Below are positions 40,470-51,306 of a stretch of 64,000 bases of DNA, piece after piece. A program made the translations under genes and the position numbers. Numbering within the stretch: position 1 is the stretch's first letter; the number at the start of each line of letters is the position of its first letter. Where the stretch lies: positions 1 to 64,000 of the forward strand of contig CACIQI010000007.1 in the NCBI GenBank assembly GCA_902588745.1. The letters run 5' to 3'. The notes under the pieces are model-generated. The model made no database searches. It saw only the letters and a program-made list of their open reading frames with translations, and was not told the DNA's origin. The stretch is from an uncultured Alphaproteobacteria bacterium. Its GTDB lineage: Bacteria; Pseudomonadota; Alphaproteobacteria; HIMB59; GCA-002718135.

Positions 40470-41477
40470 ATGAAAATTTGTTTAGTTAGAAACGATAAAA
40501 TGGGAGATATGATCCTTACTCTTCCAATTGTTCAAGGACTAAAACAAGCTAATCAGGATTGTAAAATTGATATTGTATGTTCTAAAAAAAATCAAAAAAT
40601 ATGTAAAAACTATAAATCTATTAACAAAATTTTTTTACTTCAAAATAAATTTTATCAAGTCTTAAAAATAATTTCAAAATTAAGAAATGAAGATTATGAT
40701 TATATTTTCACATTTAGTCCTGGTCTATTCAGTATATTAATATCAATGTTTTCTAAAAGTAAAATAAAGTCATTGTTAATTTTTAAATCTCGATACAAAA
40801 ATAATTATATGAGTAAATTTTTTGATAGAATTTTGGGTAAAATCTTTTTTACTCACTGCTTAATAATTGATCGCCAATTAAGATATTCCAAAAAAATCCC
40901 AATTCATCAAACAGAAATTATGATGGAGTTAGTTACTAAAAGTGGATTAAGTTGTAATAATACTGCAGAGATTAAGAATGAATTAGGATTTAATAAAATA
41001 GAAATAAGTTCTAAAAAATTATGCTTAATTCATTTATCTTCAAAATGGATCAATAAATATTTTTCTGAAGAAAACTTTATTAATCTATTAGACAATCTTA
41101 AAAATTTGAAAATCAATATTGTAATGACAACTGATGGAACATCAAAACATGTATTCTATGAAATATTTAAAAAATATGAAATTATTACTAATGAAGAGTT
41201 TGAAAATCTTAAAAGTATAAATAATATTTTAATCTTAAATCAATTAAATTTTGATAATTGGACATCAATAATAAACTCTTCAACATATGTAATTACACCT
41301 GAATGTGGATGCACACATATTGCATCACTTTCTGAAACAAAACTTTGTGTTATTTATGATTCGGATAATCTTCCAAGTATGATTGCAGAAGAATATGCAC
41401 CCTGGAACAAAAAATATACTAAACTATTCTCTAATAACCAAAATTTAGAAAAAGAATTAATTTCATTTATTAGTTAA
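40470..41477 (+). CDS. Glycosyltransferase family 9 (heptosyltransferase-like)
   Basis: VRNDKMGDMILTLPIVQGLKQ, YVITPECGCTHIASLSETKLCVIYD. Confidence 0.82.
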   Translation: MKICLVRNDKMGDMILTLPIVQGLKQANQDCKIDIVCSKKNQKICKNYKSINKIFLLQNKFYQVLKIISKLRNEDYDYIFTFSPGLFSILISMFSKSKIKSLLIFKSRYKNNYMSKFFDRILGKIFFTHCLIIDRQLRYSKKIPIHQTEIMMELVTKSGLSCNNTAEIKNELGFNKIEISSKKLCLIHLSSKWINKYFSEENFINLLDNLKNLKINIVMTTDGTSKHVFYEIFKKYEIITNEEFENLKSINNILILNQLNFDNWTSIINSSTYVITPECGCTHIASLSETKLCVIYDSDNLPSMIAEEYAPWNKKYTKLFSNNQNLEKELISFIS

Positions 41478-42398
41478 TTTACTATCGTGTAAAAAATCTA
41501 AAACTTGTTTTACTGAAATTGAGTCCATTGTATCGGTTAGAATTGTATGAGCATTTTTATATTCAGATAAGTTTGATTTTGAGATAACATTATCTTTAGC
41601 TAAAAAAAGAATAGGTGAATTACTTAGAGCTGCTATATGACCTGGGCCAGTATCATTACTAATTATAAAATCACTTTTTTTAGCTATGGAATAGATAATT
41701 TCAGGAGGTGATTTATCGCTTAAATCAATAACCTTCTGACATGCATTATTGATCGCTTCTACTGTTTGTATATCTGATTTTTGCCCAATAACACAAATAT
41801 GATATCCTTTTTTTTCTAGAGTACTTGCAAGTATTGCAAATTTATCTGGTGACCATTGCTTGTCCTTGCCTGATTTAGAAACACCAGGTATTATTAAGAT
41901 TATTTTATCTTCATTAATTGCCGTAATATCTCTGGAAAGCCAATCTATATTTTGATAAATTTCATTTATTCCAAGTAACTTTAGTTGATTGTATAAACCT
42001 TGTTGTGGAGATTCAGTTCCTTGTGGAGGAATTACATATTGAATATCACAATTAGAACGAGATCCGTTAATTTTTACATCTGAAATAAATTTTAAGAATG
42101 ACCAATAATTATTTGTTCTTTTAGAATTCTGTAAATCTATGATTAGATCGTATTTATTTTGATTAATTTTTAATATAACCTTAACTGAATCAATTATTCC
42201 TTTTCTATTATCTTTAAAAATCGAATTAAAATAATTTGAATTGCTTAAAAAATTTGCGTATTTTTCTTCAGTGAGCAAGTCAATAGTGGCATTACTAAAA
42301 AATTGCTTAATTGATGCCATAGCAAGTAAAGAAAATGCAATATCCCCAAGTGATCCATGCTTTACAACTAGTATTTTGTTAAATTGACTGCTGTTCAT
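41463..42398 (-). CDS. Glycosyltransferase family 9 (heptosyltransferase-like)
   Basis: ILVVKHGSLGDIAFSLLAMASIKQFF, DFIISNDTGPGHIAALSNSPILFL. Confidence 0.88.
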   Translation of the reverse strand: MNSSQFNKILVVKHGSLGDIAFSLLAMASIKQFFSNATIDLLTEEKYANFLSNSNYFNSIFKDNRKGIIDSVKVILKINQNKYDLIIDLQNSKRTNNYWSFLKFISDVKINGSRSNCDIQYVIPPQGTESPQQGLYNQLKLLGINEIYQNIDWLSRDITAINEDKIILIIPGVSKSGKDKQWSPDKFAILASTLEKKGYHICVIGQKSDIQTVEAINNACQKVIDLSDKSPPEIIYSIAKKSDFIISNDTGPGHIAALSNSPILFLAKDNVISKSNLSEYKNAHTILTDTMDSISVKQVLDFLHDSKLTNK

Positions 42399-43506
42399 AT
42401 AAGTCTACGTAACTTTGTACCATTTGGTATTTTGAAAATGTTTTTGATATATAGTCTTTACTTTCTAATGAAATATTAGAATATTTTTCTTTATCTATTT
42501 TGATAATATTTTGAAGTTTTATGTTTATTTCATTATATTTATGAGGATCTACTTTATAAATATCATCTAATTTATTGAGCTGATCTTTAACACCACCATA
42601 GTTAAAGGCTAGTACCCTTTTTTTCATTATTAATGCTTCGCTTATAATTCTTCCAAAGCCTTCAGCCTGTAAAGGAAAAGAGGTAATAATTGATGATAGG
42701 TAATATAAAGTTTTCAAATCATCTCTTGGTAGATTGCCTATAATCTTACATTTATGACCAAGGTTAAAACTTTGAATTTTATTTTGTAATTTCTCTGTAT
42801 AAGATTGATTTTTTGTATCACCTGCAAAATAAAGTAAAAAATTATCATTTTGCATCTTATTAAATATATCTAAAAACTCAATTTGACCTTTCCAGTTTGT
42901 TAGCCTTGCAGGATATAGAATAATATTTTTTGAGGTATCAATTTGATACTTATTTATTATATTTTCTATTTGAGAATCTAAAATTGGTTTTTCAAAATAT
43001 TTAACATCAACTCCTCTATTAATCACTTTAATTTTATTTGAATCCAAATTGTATTTTTTACTAATTTCATTTTTTACATAATTTGAAATAGCAACAATCT
43101 GATCAACTTTGGATAATTGCTTATTATAGATTTTTTTAAAATAAGAATTACCACTATACACATTATGAAATGTAGATATTGTTTTGAAGTTTCTATTTTT
43201 TATAAAACTTAAAATCCATGCTGGTGCTCTTGATCGTAAATGAACAACATTAATATTTTGATTAAAAATTAATTTTTTTAATTGATTAGCAATTAATGGA
43301 TAAATAAAAAAATTTTTTGAGTTAACTGGTAAATGAAAATGATCAGTATAATTTTTATCAATTTCCTTAATTAAACGCCCTCCATTTGAAATAATATTAT
43401 TTTTTAAATTTAATTCAGATAAATAATTTGCAACTTCAATAGTGCCTCTTTCGACACCACCAGAATCTAAAGAGGGAAGAATTTGAGCGACATTAAATGA
43501 TGACAT
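42379..43506 (-). CDS. Glycosyltransferase family 4 protein
   Basis: Start set at MSSFNVAQILPSLDSGGVERGTIEVANYL; ILYPARLTNWKGQIEFLDIF, EGFGRIISEALIMKKRVLAFNYGGVKD. Confidence 0.9.
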   Translation of the reverse strand: MSSFNVAQILPSLDSGGVERGTIEVANYLSELNLKNNIISNGGRLIKEIDKNYTDHFHLPVNSKNFFIYPLIANQLKKLIFNQNINVVHLRSRAPAWILSFIKNRNFKTISTFHNVYSGNSYFKKIYNKQLSKVDQIVAISNYVKNEISKKYNLDSNKIKVINRGVDVKYFEKPILDSQIENIINKYQIDTSKNIILYPARLTNWKGQIEFLDIFNKMQNDNFLLYFAGDTKNQSYTEKLQNKIQSFNLGHKCKIIGNLPRDDLKTLYYLSSIITSFPLQAEGFGRIISEALIMKKRVLAFNYGGVKDQLNKLDDIYKVDPHKYNEINIKLQNIIKIDKEKYSNISLESKDYISKTFSKYQMVQSYVDLYEQQSI

Positions 43507-43535
43507 TTTATTAAAATATAAGTATTTTATCAAAG

Positions 43536-44267
43536 ATGCCTTACTTTATTAATAAGAAAAAAGAAAGAATTCGCTATAAATCTATAAAGGGTAAGGGGCC
43601 TGGTATCATCTTTATCCATGGCCTTAACTCAGATATGAGTGGTCAAAAAGCTTTGTCTTTAGAAAGATTTGCGCGAAAAAATAAATTGCAGTTTATCCGT
43701 TTTGAATGCCGTGGTCATGGTAAATCTGATGGAAAATTCGAAGATTTTACAATTTCAGATTGGAAGAAAGACTTAATTGATATCATTGATAATATTGCAA
43801 AAGGACCACAAATTCTGGTTGGTAGCAGTATGGGTGGATGGTTAATGTTTTTAGCAGCCAAAGCAAGACCAAAAAGAATTGCTGGATTAATTGGCCTAGC
43901 GGCAGCACCTGATTATATCGATGGGTTTTACAAAAAACTCCCTTTAAAGAAAAAACAAGAAATGAAGAAAAAAGGAATTATTAAATATTCCTCCTACGGG
44001 TTTAGTTATCTTATAAAAAAGAAATACATTATTGAAGGTAGAAAAAATAAAATTTTAAATAAAGAATTCAAATGGAATAAGCCCTTAATTTTAATACAAG
44101 GACTAAAAGATAATGTTGTCACTCCAGATGTTCCAGAAAAAATAGTAAAAAAAATTAAAGGAAAGCAAATACAAATAAAATTATTAAAAAATAGTGATCA
44201 TAGATTATCCGATCCATTTGATTTAAAAATAATGAATGATTCTATTCAATCAATAATAAAAAACTAA
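43536..44267 (+). CDS. Alpha/beta hydrolase
   Basis: IIFIHGLNSDMSGQKA, FRFECRGHGKSDG-type strand (IRFECRGHGKSDG), LVGSSMGGWLMFLAA nucleophile elbow, NSDHRLS. Confidence 0.88.
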   Translation: MPYFINKKKERIRYKSIKGKGPGIIFIHGLNSDMSGQKALSLERFARKNKLQFIRFECRGHGKSDGKFEDFTISDWKKDLIDIIDNIAKGPQILVGSSMGGWLMFLAAKARPKRIAGLIGLAAAPDYIDGFYKKLPLKKKQEMKKKGIIKYSSYGFSYLIKKKYIIEGRKNKILNKEFKWNKPLILIQGLKDNVVTPDVPEKIVKKIKGKQIQIKLLKNSDHRLSDPFDLKIMNDSIQSIIKN

Positions 44268-47200
44268 GCAGATTTTTCTTCTTGAATTAATACAGGTTGA
44301 TCAAATTTATTGATCATTTCTTTTGGAACAATCTGCCAGAAGAGTAATTTCTCATTTTCCCAATTTTCGAGTAAATTTTTTGCATACATTGAATTTGTTT
44401 CCTTGATATGTTCTTCAATTTTTTGATATAAAACTTTTTCCCAATAAGTTGTCATTTGTTGTTGATAGAAAATATCCTCAAGATTAATTCGAAGTGGTAG
44501 AGTTCCTTCTTTATCGTACACAAATGCCATACCTCCAGTCATTCCAGCTCCAAAATTATTTCCTACTTCGCCAAGAATAACTGCACTTCCTCCAGTCATA
44601 TATTCACATCCATTATCACCACATCCTTCAATAACAGCGTGTGCGCCAGAGTTTCTAACAGCAAATCTATCACCAGCAGTTCCAGCTGCAAAAAGTTTAC
44701 CACGCGTTGCTCCATATAAGACAGTATTCCCAATGATAACATTTTTGTTTGTTTTTAGTTGTGAAGATGAGCTTGGTTGTATAACAATTTTACCCCCTGA
44801 TAATCCTTTTGCAACATAATCGTTAGCGTCACCAAAGACTTTAAGAGTAGTTCCTTGCACGCTCCATGCTCCAAAAGATTGCCCAGCAGAACCATGAAAA
44901 TTAACTGTAAAGAAATCCTCTGGAAGAGAACTCATTCCTTTTGTAGTAGTAATTTCTGATGCAAGTCTTGTACCAATAGCTCTATCAGTATTTTTGATAT
45001 TATAGTTTAGTTCAATTTTTTGATCTGTTTCAAAGAAAGACTTAGCGTCCCCTATGATTTTAATATCAAGGCTATCGCTAACTTTATTAATTGTATTTTT
45101 CTTTATGTCAAATTCTCCAACTGATGAATCAATGGTTTGAATAATTGGATTTAAATCTAAATCATCAAGATCAGAACTTCCTCTACTAACTTGATACAAA
45201 AGATCAGATCTTCCAACTACTTCATCAAGAGAAGAAAAGCCTAGTGATCCTAAAATTTCTCTAACTTCATCAGCAATAAAACTAAAAAGATTAATTACTT
45301 TTTCTGGTGTTCCGGTAAATTTTTCTCTAAGTTTTTCATCTTGTGAGCAAACTCCAACGGGACAAGTATTTGAATGACATTGTCTAACCATGATACAGCC
45401 CATAGCAACTAAACTTGCTGTACCAATTCCATATTCTTCTGCCCCAAGCATAGCCGCAATAACAATATCTTTTCCTGTTTTCAAACCCCCATCAGTTCTA
45501 AGAACAACTTTATCTCTTAAGTTATTTAGAGATAGAACTTGATGTACTTCACTTAATCCGAGTTCCCAAGGAAGTCCTGCATACTTAATGCTTGTTTGTG
45601 GGCTTGCTCCAGTTCCACCATTGTGACCAGAAATGAGTATCGTATCAGCTTTTGCTTTTGCAACACCAGCTGCGACTGTTCCAATCCCTGACTGAGCAAC
45701 TAACTTAACGCATACTTTAGCTCTTGGATTAATTTGTTTCAAATCGTAAATAAGCTGAGCTAAATCTTCAATAGAATAAATATCATGATGAGGAGGAGGA
45801 CTAATAAGCGTCACACCTTCGGTTGAATGTCTTAGTTTAGCAATTAATTCTGTAACTTTTCCTCCTGGCAATTGTCCACCCTCACCAGGTTTTGCACCTT
45901 GTGCAACTTTAATTTCAATTTCTTCACAATTATTTAAATATTCCGCTGTTACACCAAATCGTCCACTTGCAATTTGTTTAATTTTTGATGATGCATTATC
46001 TCCATTTGGCTTAGGTTTAAATCTAATCGGATCTTCACCACCTTCACCTGAATCAGATTTAGCTCCTATCCTATTCATTGCTACAGAAAGAGTTTCATGC
46101 GCTTCTGGACTCAGGGCTCCAAGTGATATTCCTGGCGCAACTAGCCTTTTTCTAATTTCTTGAGAAGGTTCTACTGTGTTAGAGTTACTATTATTGTTAT
46201 TTTTTTTGAAGTCTAAAAGATCACGAATATTTATAGGATCCATTTCATCAATCATCGAAGAATATTTTTTAAATAAAGAATAATTATTAGAAGTTACTGC
46301 AGTTTGAAGCATGTGAATTGATCTTGCTTCAAAAGCATGTTTTTCACCACCAAATCTATAGCGATAGTTTCCTCCAATCGGCAGCGTAATAACACTTTCT
46401 TCATAAGCATTATCATGAGCTAATCTTGATCTTCTTTCAATACCGCTGATACCGATACCGGATATTTTAGAACTCATAGAAGGGAAATATTTGCTCATTA
46501 AATTTCTACTGAGTCCAATCGCTTCAAAATTACAACCACCTCGATATGAATTAATCACTGATATTCCCATCTTACTCATAGTCTTAAGCAAACCATTATT
46601 TATAGAATTAATAAATCTCTCTACACATTCTTCATATGAGAGATTTTTAAATAATCCTTTTTTATGTCTTTCCGCTATAGCTTGTTGTGCCATATATGCA
46701 TTCACACTTGTTGCTCCAACTCCGATAAGCACTGCAAAATATTGTACATCTAAACATTCTGCAGATTGAACATTTAAGGAAATAAAAGTTCGAAGATTTT
46801 GTTTAATTAAATGATGATGAACAGAACTTGTAACTAATATCATAGGAAGAGCTATTCTTGTTTTAGACATTTCTTTGTCACTTAAAATTATATGAACATA
46901 CCCCTCTCTAACAGCTTGTTCTGCTTCTCGGTTTATTCTTGAAATTTCTATCTCAAAATTATTTTCAGGATTTGTTTTATCCATTGTTGTGTTAATGATC
47001 TTCACACTATCTTTCATATATCTTCGCATAGATTTGAATTGCTCAATTGAAAGAACAGGAGAGTTCAATTGTAAATGATCGCATTGATCTTCATCTTCAT
47101 CAAGAATATTACTTAAGTTTCCAATCCTAGTTCGAAGACTCATAACAACTCTTTCTCTTAATGAATCAATTGGTGGATTTGTAACTTGACTAAAATTTTG

Positions 47201-48781
47201 TCTAAAAAAGTGATGAAGTCCTCTATATTTATTTGAGAGCACAGCTAGTGGAGTGTCATCTCCCATCGATCCCGTTGCTTCTTTTTTTTCAGCAATCATA
47301 GGATGAAGTATTAATTCTATGTCTTCTACTGACCAGGCAAAGCATGCCATTCTTTTTCTTAGATCTCCAGAGTCTAAATCTCTAAATTCCTCATCAACAG
47401 ATTGAACAAGTTTATCAATATACGTAATTTTTTTAGTCCAATCACCAAATGGTTTAGTTTCTGCTAAATACTTTTTTATCTCATGATCTTTAAAAAATTT
47501 TTTCTCTTTAAAGTTGACTGCTATTAATTGACCTGGTCCTACCCTACCTCTTTCTACTATTTCATTTTCTTTAATATCAACCATTCCAGTTTCAGAACCA
47601 GCAATGAGAAGATTTTTTGTCAGAGTATATCTTATAGGTCTAAGGCCATTTCTATCCATTCCAGCAATGGCCCAATCACCGTACGCGCCACATATTGCTG
47701 CTGGACCATCCCATGGCTCCATAACTGCTCCACCATAAGCGTATAAATCTTTTATTTTTTTTGGAAAATCTCTTCTGTGTGACCAAGCTTCTGGAATTGT
47801 TATTATTTTAGCCATAGGTAAAGAACGATTAGCTTTAACTAATAACTCTATTGTTGAATCTAATGCAGCAGAGTCAGACGCTTTAGCATCAATTATGGGT
47901 TTTAAATCATCTACATTATTGCCAAAATTTTTATGTTCCATTCTTGGCTCGTGCGCAGCCATCCAATTTTTATTACCTTTAAGTGTATTTATTTCACCAT
48001 TATGAGCAATCACTCTAAAAGGCTGTGCTAAAGACCAAGTGGGAAATGTATTGGTTGAATAGCGCTGGTGATAAACTGCATACTTAGAAATAAAATTCTC
48101 ATTTTGGATGTCTGGATAAAAATTGGAAAGCTGTTCTGCTAAAAACATACCTTTATAAACAATGGACTGACAAGATAGTGAGCAAATATAAAAGTCTGAA
48201 ATATTTTGATTTCTAATTTCTTTTTCTATTCTTTTTCTAATTATATAAAGTTTATTATCAAATTCTTTTTCATCTTCTAGTTCTTCATTACAAATTAGTA
48301 TTTGTTCTATTTCAGGCCTTGTTGCTTTTGCTTTATCACCAATAATCGATGAATTAATTGGAACGTGTCTCCAACCATATATTTTCAAACCTTCTTTAAT
48401 TATTTCAGATTCAACAATTGTACGAGCGTTTTCTTGAGCGGCAAAATCTGTACGTGGTAAAAAAATCATGCCGACCCCGAAAGGTAAATCATTAGGAGTG
48501 TGGCCAGTTCTTTCTATTTGTTGAGTAAAAAAATTCTTTGGTATGGATAACTGTATTCCTGCACCATCACCTGTTTTACCATCAGCATCAACTGCTCCCC
48601 GGTGATACAAAACTCTTAAAGCTTGAACTCCTAGCTCGACTATTTCTCTTGTCTCAGAGCCATCTAAAGATGCTATTAATCCAACACCACATGATGAATG
48701 TTCATCTTGTTCATTATAAACATGATTTTCTTCTAAGAATTTTTTATCCTTTTTATACTTTTCAATAAAGTGATTAGGCAT
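44264..48781 (-). CDS. gltB: Glutamate synthase large subunit
   Basis: SSCGVGLIASLDG (Cys nucleophile), YHQRYSTNTFPTWSLAQPFR, SGHNGGTGASPQTSIKYAGLPWELGL, QCHSNTCPVGV. Confidence 0.98.
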   Translation of the reverse strand: MPNHFIEKYKKDKKFLEENHVYNEQDEHSSCGVGLIASLDGSETREIVELGVQALRVLYHRGAVDADGKTGDGAGIQLSIPKNFFTQQIERTGHTPNDLPFGVGMIFLPRTDFAAQENARTIVESEIIKEGLKIYGWRHVPINSSIIGDKAKATRPEIEQILICNEELEDEKEFDNKLYIIRKRIEKEIRNQNISDFYICSLSCQSIVYKGMFLAEQLSNFYPDIQNENFISKYAVYHQRYSTNTFPTWSLAQPFRVIAHNGEINTLKGNKNWMAAHEPRMEHKNFGNNVDDLKPIIDAKASDSAALDSTIELLVKANRSLPMAKIITIPEAWSHRRDFPKKIKDLYAYGGAVMEPWDGPAAICGAYGDWAIAGMDRNGLRPIRYTLTKNLLIAGSETGMVDIKENEIVERGRVGPGQLIAVNFKEKKFFKDHEIKKYLAETKPFGDWTKKITYIDKLVQSVDEEFRDLDSGDLRKRMACFAWSVEDIELILHPMIAEKKEATGSMGDDTPLAVLSNKYRGLHHFFRQNFSQVTNPPIDSLRERVVMSLRTRIGNLSNILDEDEDQCDHLQLNSPVLSIEQFKSMRRYMKDSVKIINTTMDKTNPENNFEIEISRINREAEQAVREGYVHIILSDKEMSKTRIALPMILVTSSVHHHLIKQNLRTFISLNVQSAECLDVQYFAVLIGVGATSVNAYMAQQAIAERHKKGLFKNLSYEECVERFINSINNGLLKTMSKMGISVINSYRGGCNFEAIGLSRNLMSKYFPSMSSKISGIGISGIERRSRLAHDNAYEESVITLPIGGNYRYRFGGEKHAFEARSIHMLQTAVTSNNYSLFKKYSSMIDEMDPINIRDLLDFKKNNNNSNSNTVEPSQEIRKRLVAPGISLGALSPEAHETLSVAMNRIGAKSDSGEGGEDPIRFKPKPNGDNASSKIKQIASGRFGVTAEYLNNCEEIEIKVAQGAKPGEGGQLPGGKVTELIAKLRHSTEGVTLISPPPHHDIYSIEDLAQLIYDLKQINPRAKVCVKLVAQSGIGTVAAGVAKAKADTILISGHNGGTGASPQTSIKYAGLPWELGLSEVHQVLSLNNLRDKVVLRTDGGLKTGKDIVIAAMLGAEEYGIGTASLVAMGCIMVRQCHSNTCPVGVCSQDEKLREKFTGTPEKVINLFSFIADEVREILGSLGFSSLDEVVGRSDLLYQVSRGSSDLDDLDLNPIIQTIDSSVGEFDIKKNTINKVSDSLDIKIIGDAKSFFETDQKIELNYNIKNTDRAIGTRLASEITTTKGMSSLPEDFFTVNFHGSAGQSFGAWSVQGTTLKVFGDANDYVAKGLSGGKIVIQPSSSSQLKTNKNVIIGNTVLYGATRGKLFAAGTAGDRFAVRNSGAHAVIEGCGDNGCEYMTGGSAVILGEVGNNFGAGMTGGMAFVYDKEGTLPLRINLEDIFYQQQMTTYWEKVLYQKIEEHIKETNSMYAKNLLENWENEKLLFWQIVPKEMINKFDQPVLIQEEKSA

Positions 48782-50219
48782 TTACTGCTTTCTTATTAAT
48801 ATTATTTTGATCAGAAAAATTATTTTCTAAATATTCATTAATATTTTTTGCTGCATCACGACCATCTTTGATTCCCCAAACAACTAAACTTGCACCGCGA
48901 ACAATATCTCCAGCAGCAAATACTCCATCAATTGATGTCATCATATTTTTATAATTAATTTTTAGCGTACCCCATCTTGTAACTGTCAGGTCATTATAAT
49001 CAAAAAGCTTAGGTAAATTTTCAGGTTCAAAACCCAAAGCTTCTATAGCTAAATCAACATCTAGCTCTTTTTCCGTACCTTCTTTTGGCTCTGGCTTCCT
49101 TCTACCTGACTCATCAGGTTCTCCAAGTTGCATTAAAACAGTTCTGACATTTTTCAATGAGCCGTTTCCCGAATACTCAGTTGGTAAAGTCAACCATTGA
49201 AAGTCGACGCCCTCTTCTATTGCATTTTGAACTTCTCTTTGCGAACCAGGCATATTTGTCTTATCACGTCTGTAAAGACACTTAACAGATTTTGCTCCTT
49301 GTCTTACAGCCGTTCTAACGCAATCCATAGCGGTATCACCGCCACCAATGACAACTACATTTTTTCCATTTGCGTTTAATCTTCCATTTGTGAAATCTTC
49401 AACTTTATCTTTTAAACCAGTCTTGTTACTCGCTATTAGGAAATCTAAAGCTGGTACAACATTATTAAAATTGGATGTATTTAGATTTATTTCTCTAAAT
49501 TTGTAAACCCCGGTTGCTATAAGAACTGCATCATGCTTATTTTTAATATCTTCAAAAGTAATGTCTTTTCCGATATCGCAGTTTAACTCAAACTTAATTC
49601 CACTTTCTTTAAGTCGATTTGTTCTTCTTATAACAATATCTTTTTCTAGTTTAAAATTTGGAATACCATAAATTAAAAGACCTCCTGGTCTATCGTAGCG
49701 ATCATATATTGTAACTTGAAATCCTTTTTTACGAAGTTCTTCTGCTGCAGCTAATCCAGCAGGACCAGAACCAATAATTCCAACACTTTGATTTCTTTCT
49801 TCAACTGGTTCTATATTTTGAACCCAACCTTCTTCCCAAGCTTTATCCGTAATATATTTTTCTATCGATCCAATAGTAACAGTACCGTGGCCAGATTGTT
49901 CAATTACACAGTTACCTTCACACAAACGATCTTGGGGACATATACGACCACAAATTTCAGGCATGTTATTTGTAGAGCTGGAAATTTCAAATGCCTCCTG
50001 CATTCTATCCTCAGCAGTTAGTTTTAACCAATCTGGAATATTATTGTGTAAAGGACAATGAACTTGGCAGAAAGGAACACCGCATTGAGAACATCTGGAA
50101 GCTTGTTCTTCTGCCTTTTGTGAAGCATATTTAGCATAAATTTCATCAAATGATTTAACCCTCTCTTTGGCAGATATTTTACTAGGATTTTCTTTGTTTA
50201 TTTTTGTAAATTTTAGCAT
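48774..50219 (-). CDS. gltD: Glutamate synthase small subunit
   Basis: RCSQCGVPFCQVHCPLHN, CGRICPQDRLCEGNC, GSGPAGLAAAEELRKKGFQVTIYDRYDRPGGLLIYGIPNFKL. Confidence 0.97.
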   Translation of the reverse strand: MLKFTKINKENPSKISAKERVKSFDEIYAKYASQKAEEQASRCSQCGVPFCQVHCPLHNNIPDWLKLTAEDRMQEAFEISSSTNNMPEICGRICPQDRLCEGNCVIEQSGHGTVTIGSIEKYITDKAWEEGWVQNIEPVEERNQSVGIIGSGPAGLAAAEELRKKGFQVTIYDRYDRPGGLLIYGIPNFKLEKDIVIRRTNRLKESGIKFELNCDIGKDITFEDIKNKHDAVLIATGVYKFREINLNTSNFNNVVPALDFLIASNKTGLKDKVEDFTNGRLNANGKNVVVIGGGDTAMDCVRTAVRQGAKSVKCLYRRDKTNMPGSQREVQNAIEEGVDFQWLTLPTEYSGNGSLKNVRTVLMQLGEPDESGRRKPEPKEGTEKELDVDLAIEALGFEPENLPKLFDYNDLTVTRWGTLKINYKNMMTSIDGVFAAGDIVRGASLVVWGIKDGRDAAKNINEYLENNFSDQNNINKKAVNA

Positions 50220-50337
50220 TTAGTTATCATTTGTTTACTATTTTATCTAGATCGAACCAAATACACATTCAAGATGAAAAAAGAAACAATAATTTTGTAA
50301 TAATAGTACCATCTATGTACTAAAACTGAGAAAACCC

Positions 50338-51243
50338 TTAATTCACAACAATATTTTTAAGTATTTGTAGTGTATCCTGTGGATTAATATCAAGATTTTG
50401 GAACGATTTATCGACATTTACGAGAATATTATCCTTTTCAAATAATATTAACTGTTCTGAGGTAAGAGGAGAAATTGGAGTTTTTTCAGCAATATTTATC
50501 ATAGGTTTCATAAATGCCATAGGAACAGGAACTAAAACTCGAGTTTTGTTTAAAAAATTAGAAATATGATTAAAAAATTCTTTGTAAGAATAAATCCTAG
50601 GGCCAGCAAGTTCGTAAATATTTTTCCCCTTAATATTGGAATTAATTATTTCATCAACGGCTAAAGAAACATCATCAATAAATACGGGTTGGAATTTTGT
50701 TGAACCATCTCCAAAAAGTGGCACAAAAAAAGAAGCTTTAAATATTGGCAAAAGTCTTTTCATGAAGATATCGCCACCACCTATAATAACACCAGGTCTA
50801 ATAATAATTACATTATCTAGTTGTTTAAAAGCTTCCTTTTCAGATTTATATACTGCAATACTTCTTGTTGAATTTCTATCAATATCTACACCAAGACCAG
50901 AAAAAAAAATGAATTGTTTTAATTGCTTACTAGATTTTAAAATTCTAATAAGTTTCTGATTAAACTTAAATATTGTATTATTAAAATCACCTTTCTTTTG
51001 ATCGTATGTAGTTTTCAAATTAATGCATACATCTGCATTATTTAAAACAGATTTAAGCCTTTTTTCTTCTAATGAAGAATAACGAAAAGGAACTACCTGT
51101 CCTGTAACACCTAAGAGTCGGATTTTAGCTTCTTGTACTGATCTTTGATATGGAACAATAATTTTATACCCTTTTTTGGAAAGTCTTCTTATTATATGTT
51201 TTCCAACAAAACCTGCACCTCCAAAAATTACTATTGATTTCAT
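50338..51243 (-). CDS. NAD-dependent epimerase/dehydratase, complex I NDUFA9-subunit-like
   Basis: IVIFGGAGFVGKHIIRRLSKKGYKIIVPYQR, IIRPGVIIGGGDIFMKRL, QPVFIDDVSLAV. Confidence 0.87.
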   Translation of the reverse strand: MKSIVIFGGAGFVGKHIIRRLSKKGYKIIVPYQRSVQEAKIRLLGVTGQVVPFRYSSLEEKRLKSVLNNADVCINLKTTYDQKKGDFNNTIFKFNQKLIRILKSSKQLKQFIFFSGLGVDIDRNSTRSIAVYKSEKEAFKQLDNVIIIRPGVIIGGGDIFMKRLLPIFKASFFVPLFGDGSTKFQPVFIDDVSLAVDEIINSNIKGKNIYELAGPRIYSYKEFFNHISNFLNKTRVLVPVPMAFMKPMINIAEKTPISPLTSEQLILFEKDNILVNVDKSFQNLDINPQDTLQILKNIVVN

Positions 51244-51306
51244 GGCCTTTAATTAAATAAATGATATAGAGGAAAAAATATAAATTAAACAGTTAATATA
51301 ATCAAA

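Noticed and set aside
50304-50322. TAGTAC...GTACTA hairpin between gltD and the epimerase gene
   Set aside because: Only 6-bp AT-rich arms with no clear U-tract; not enough to call a terminator or operator.
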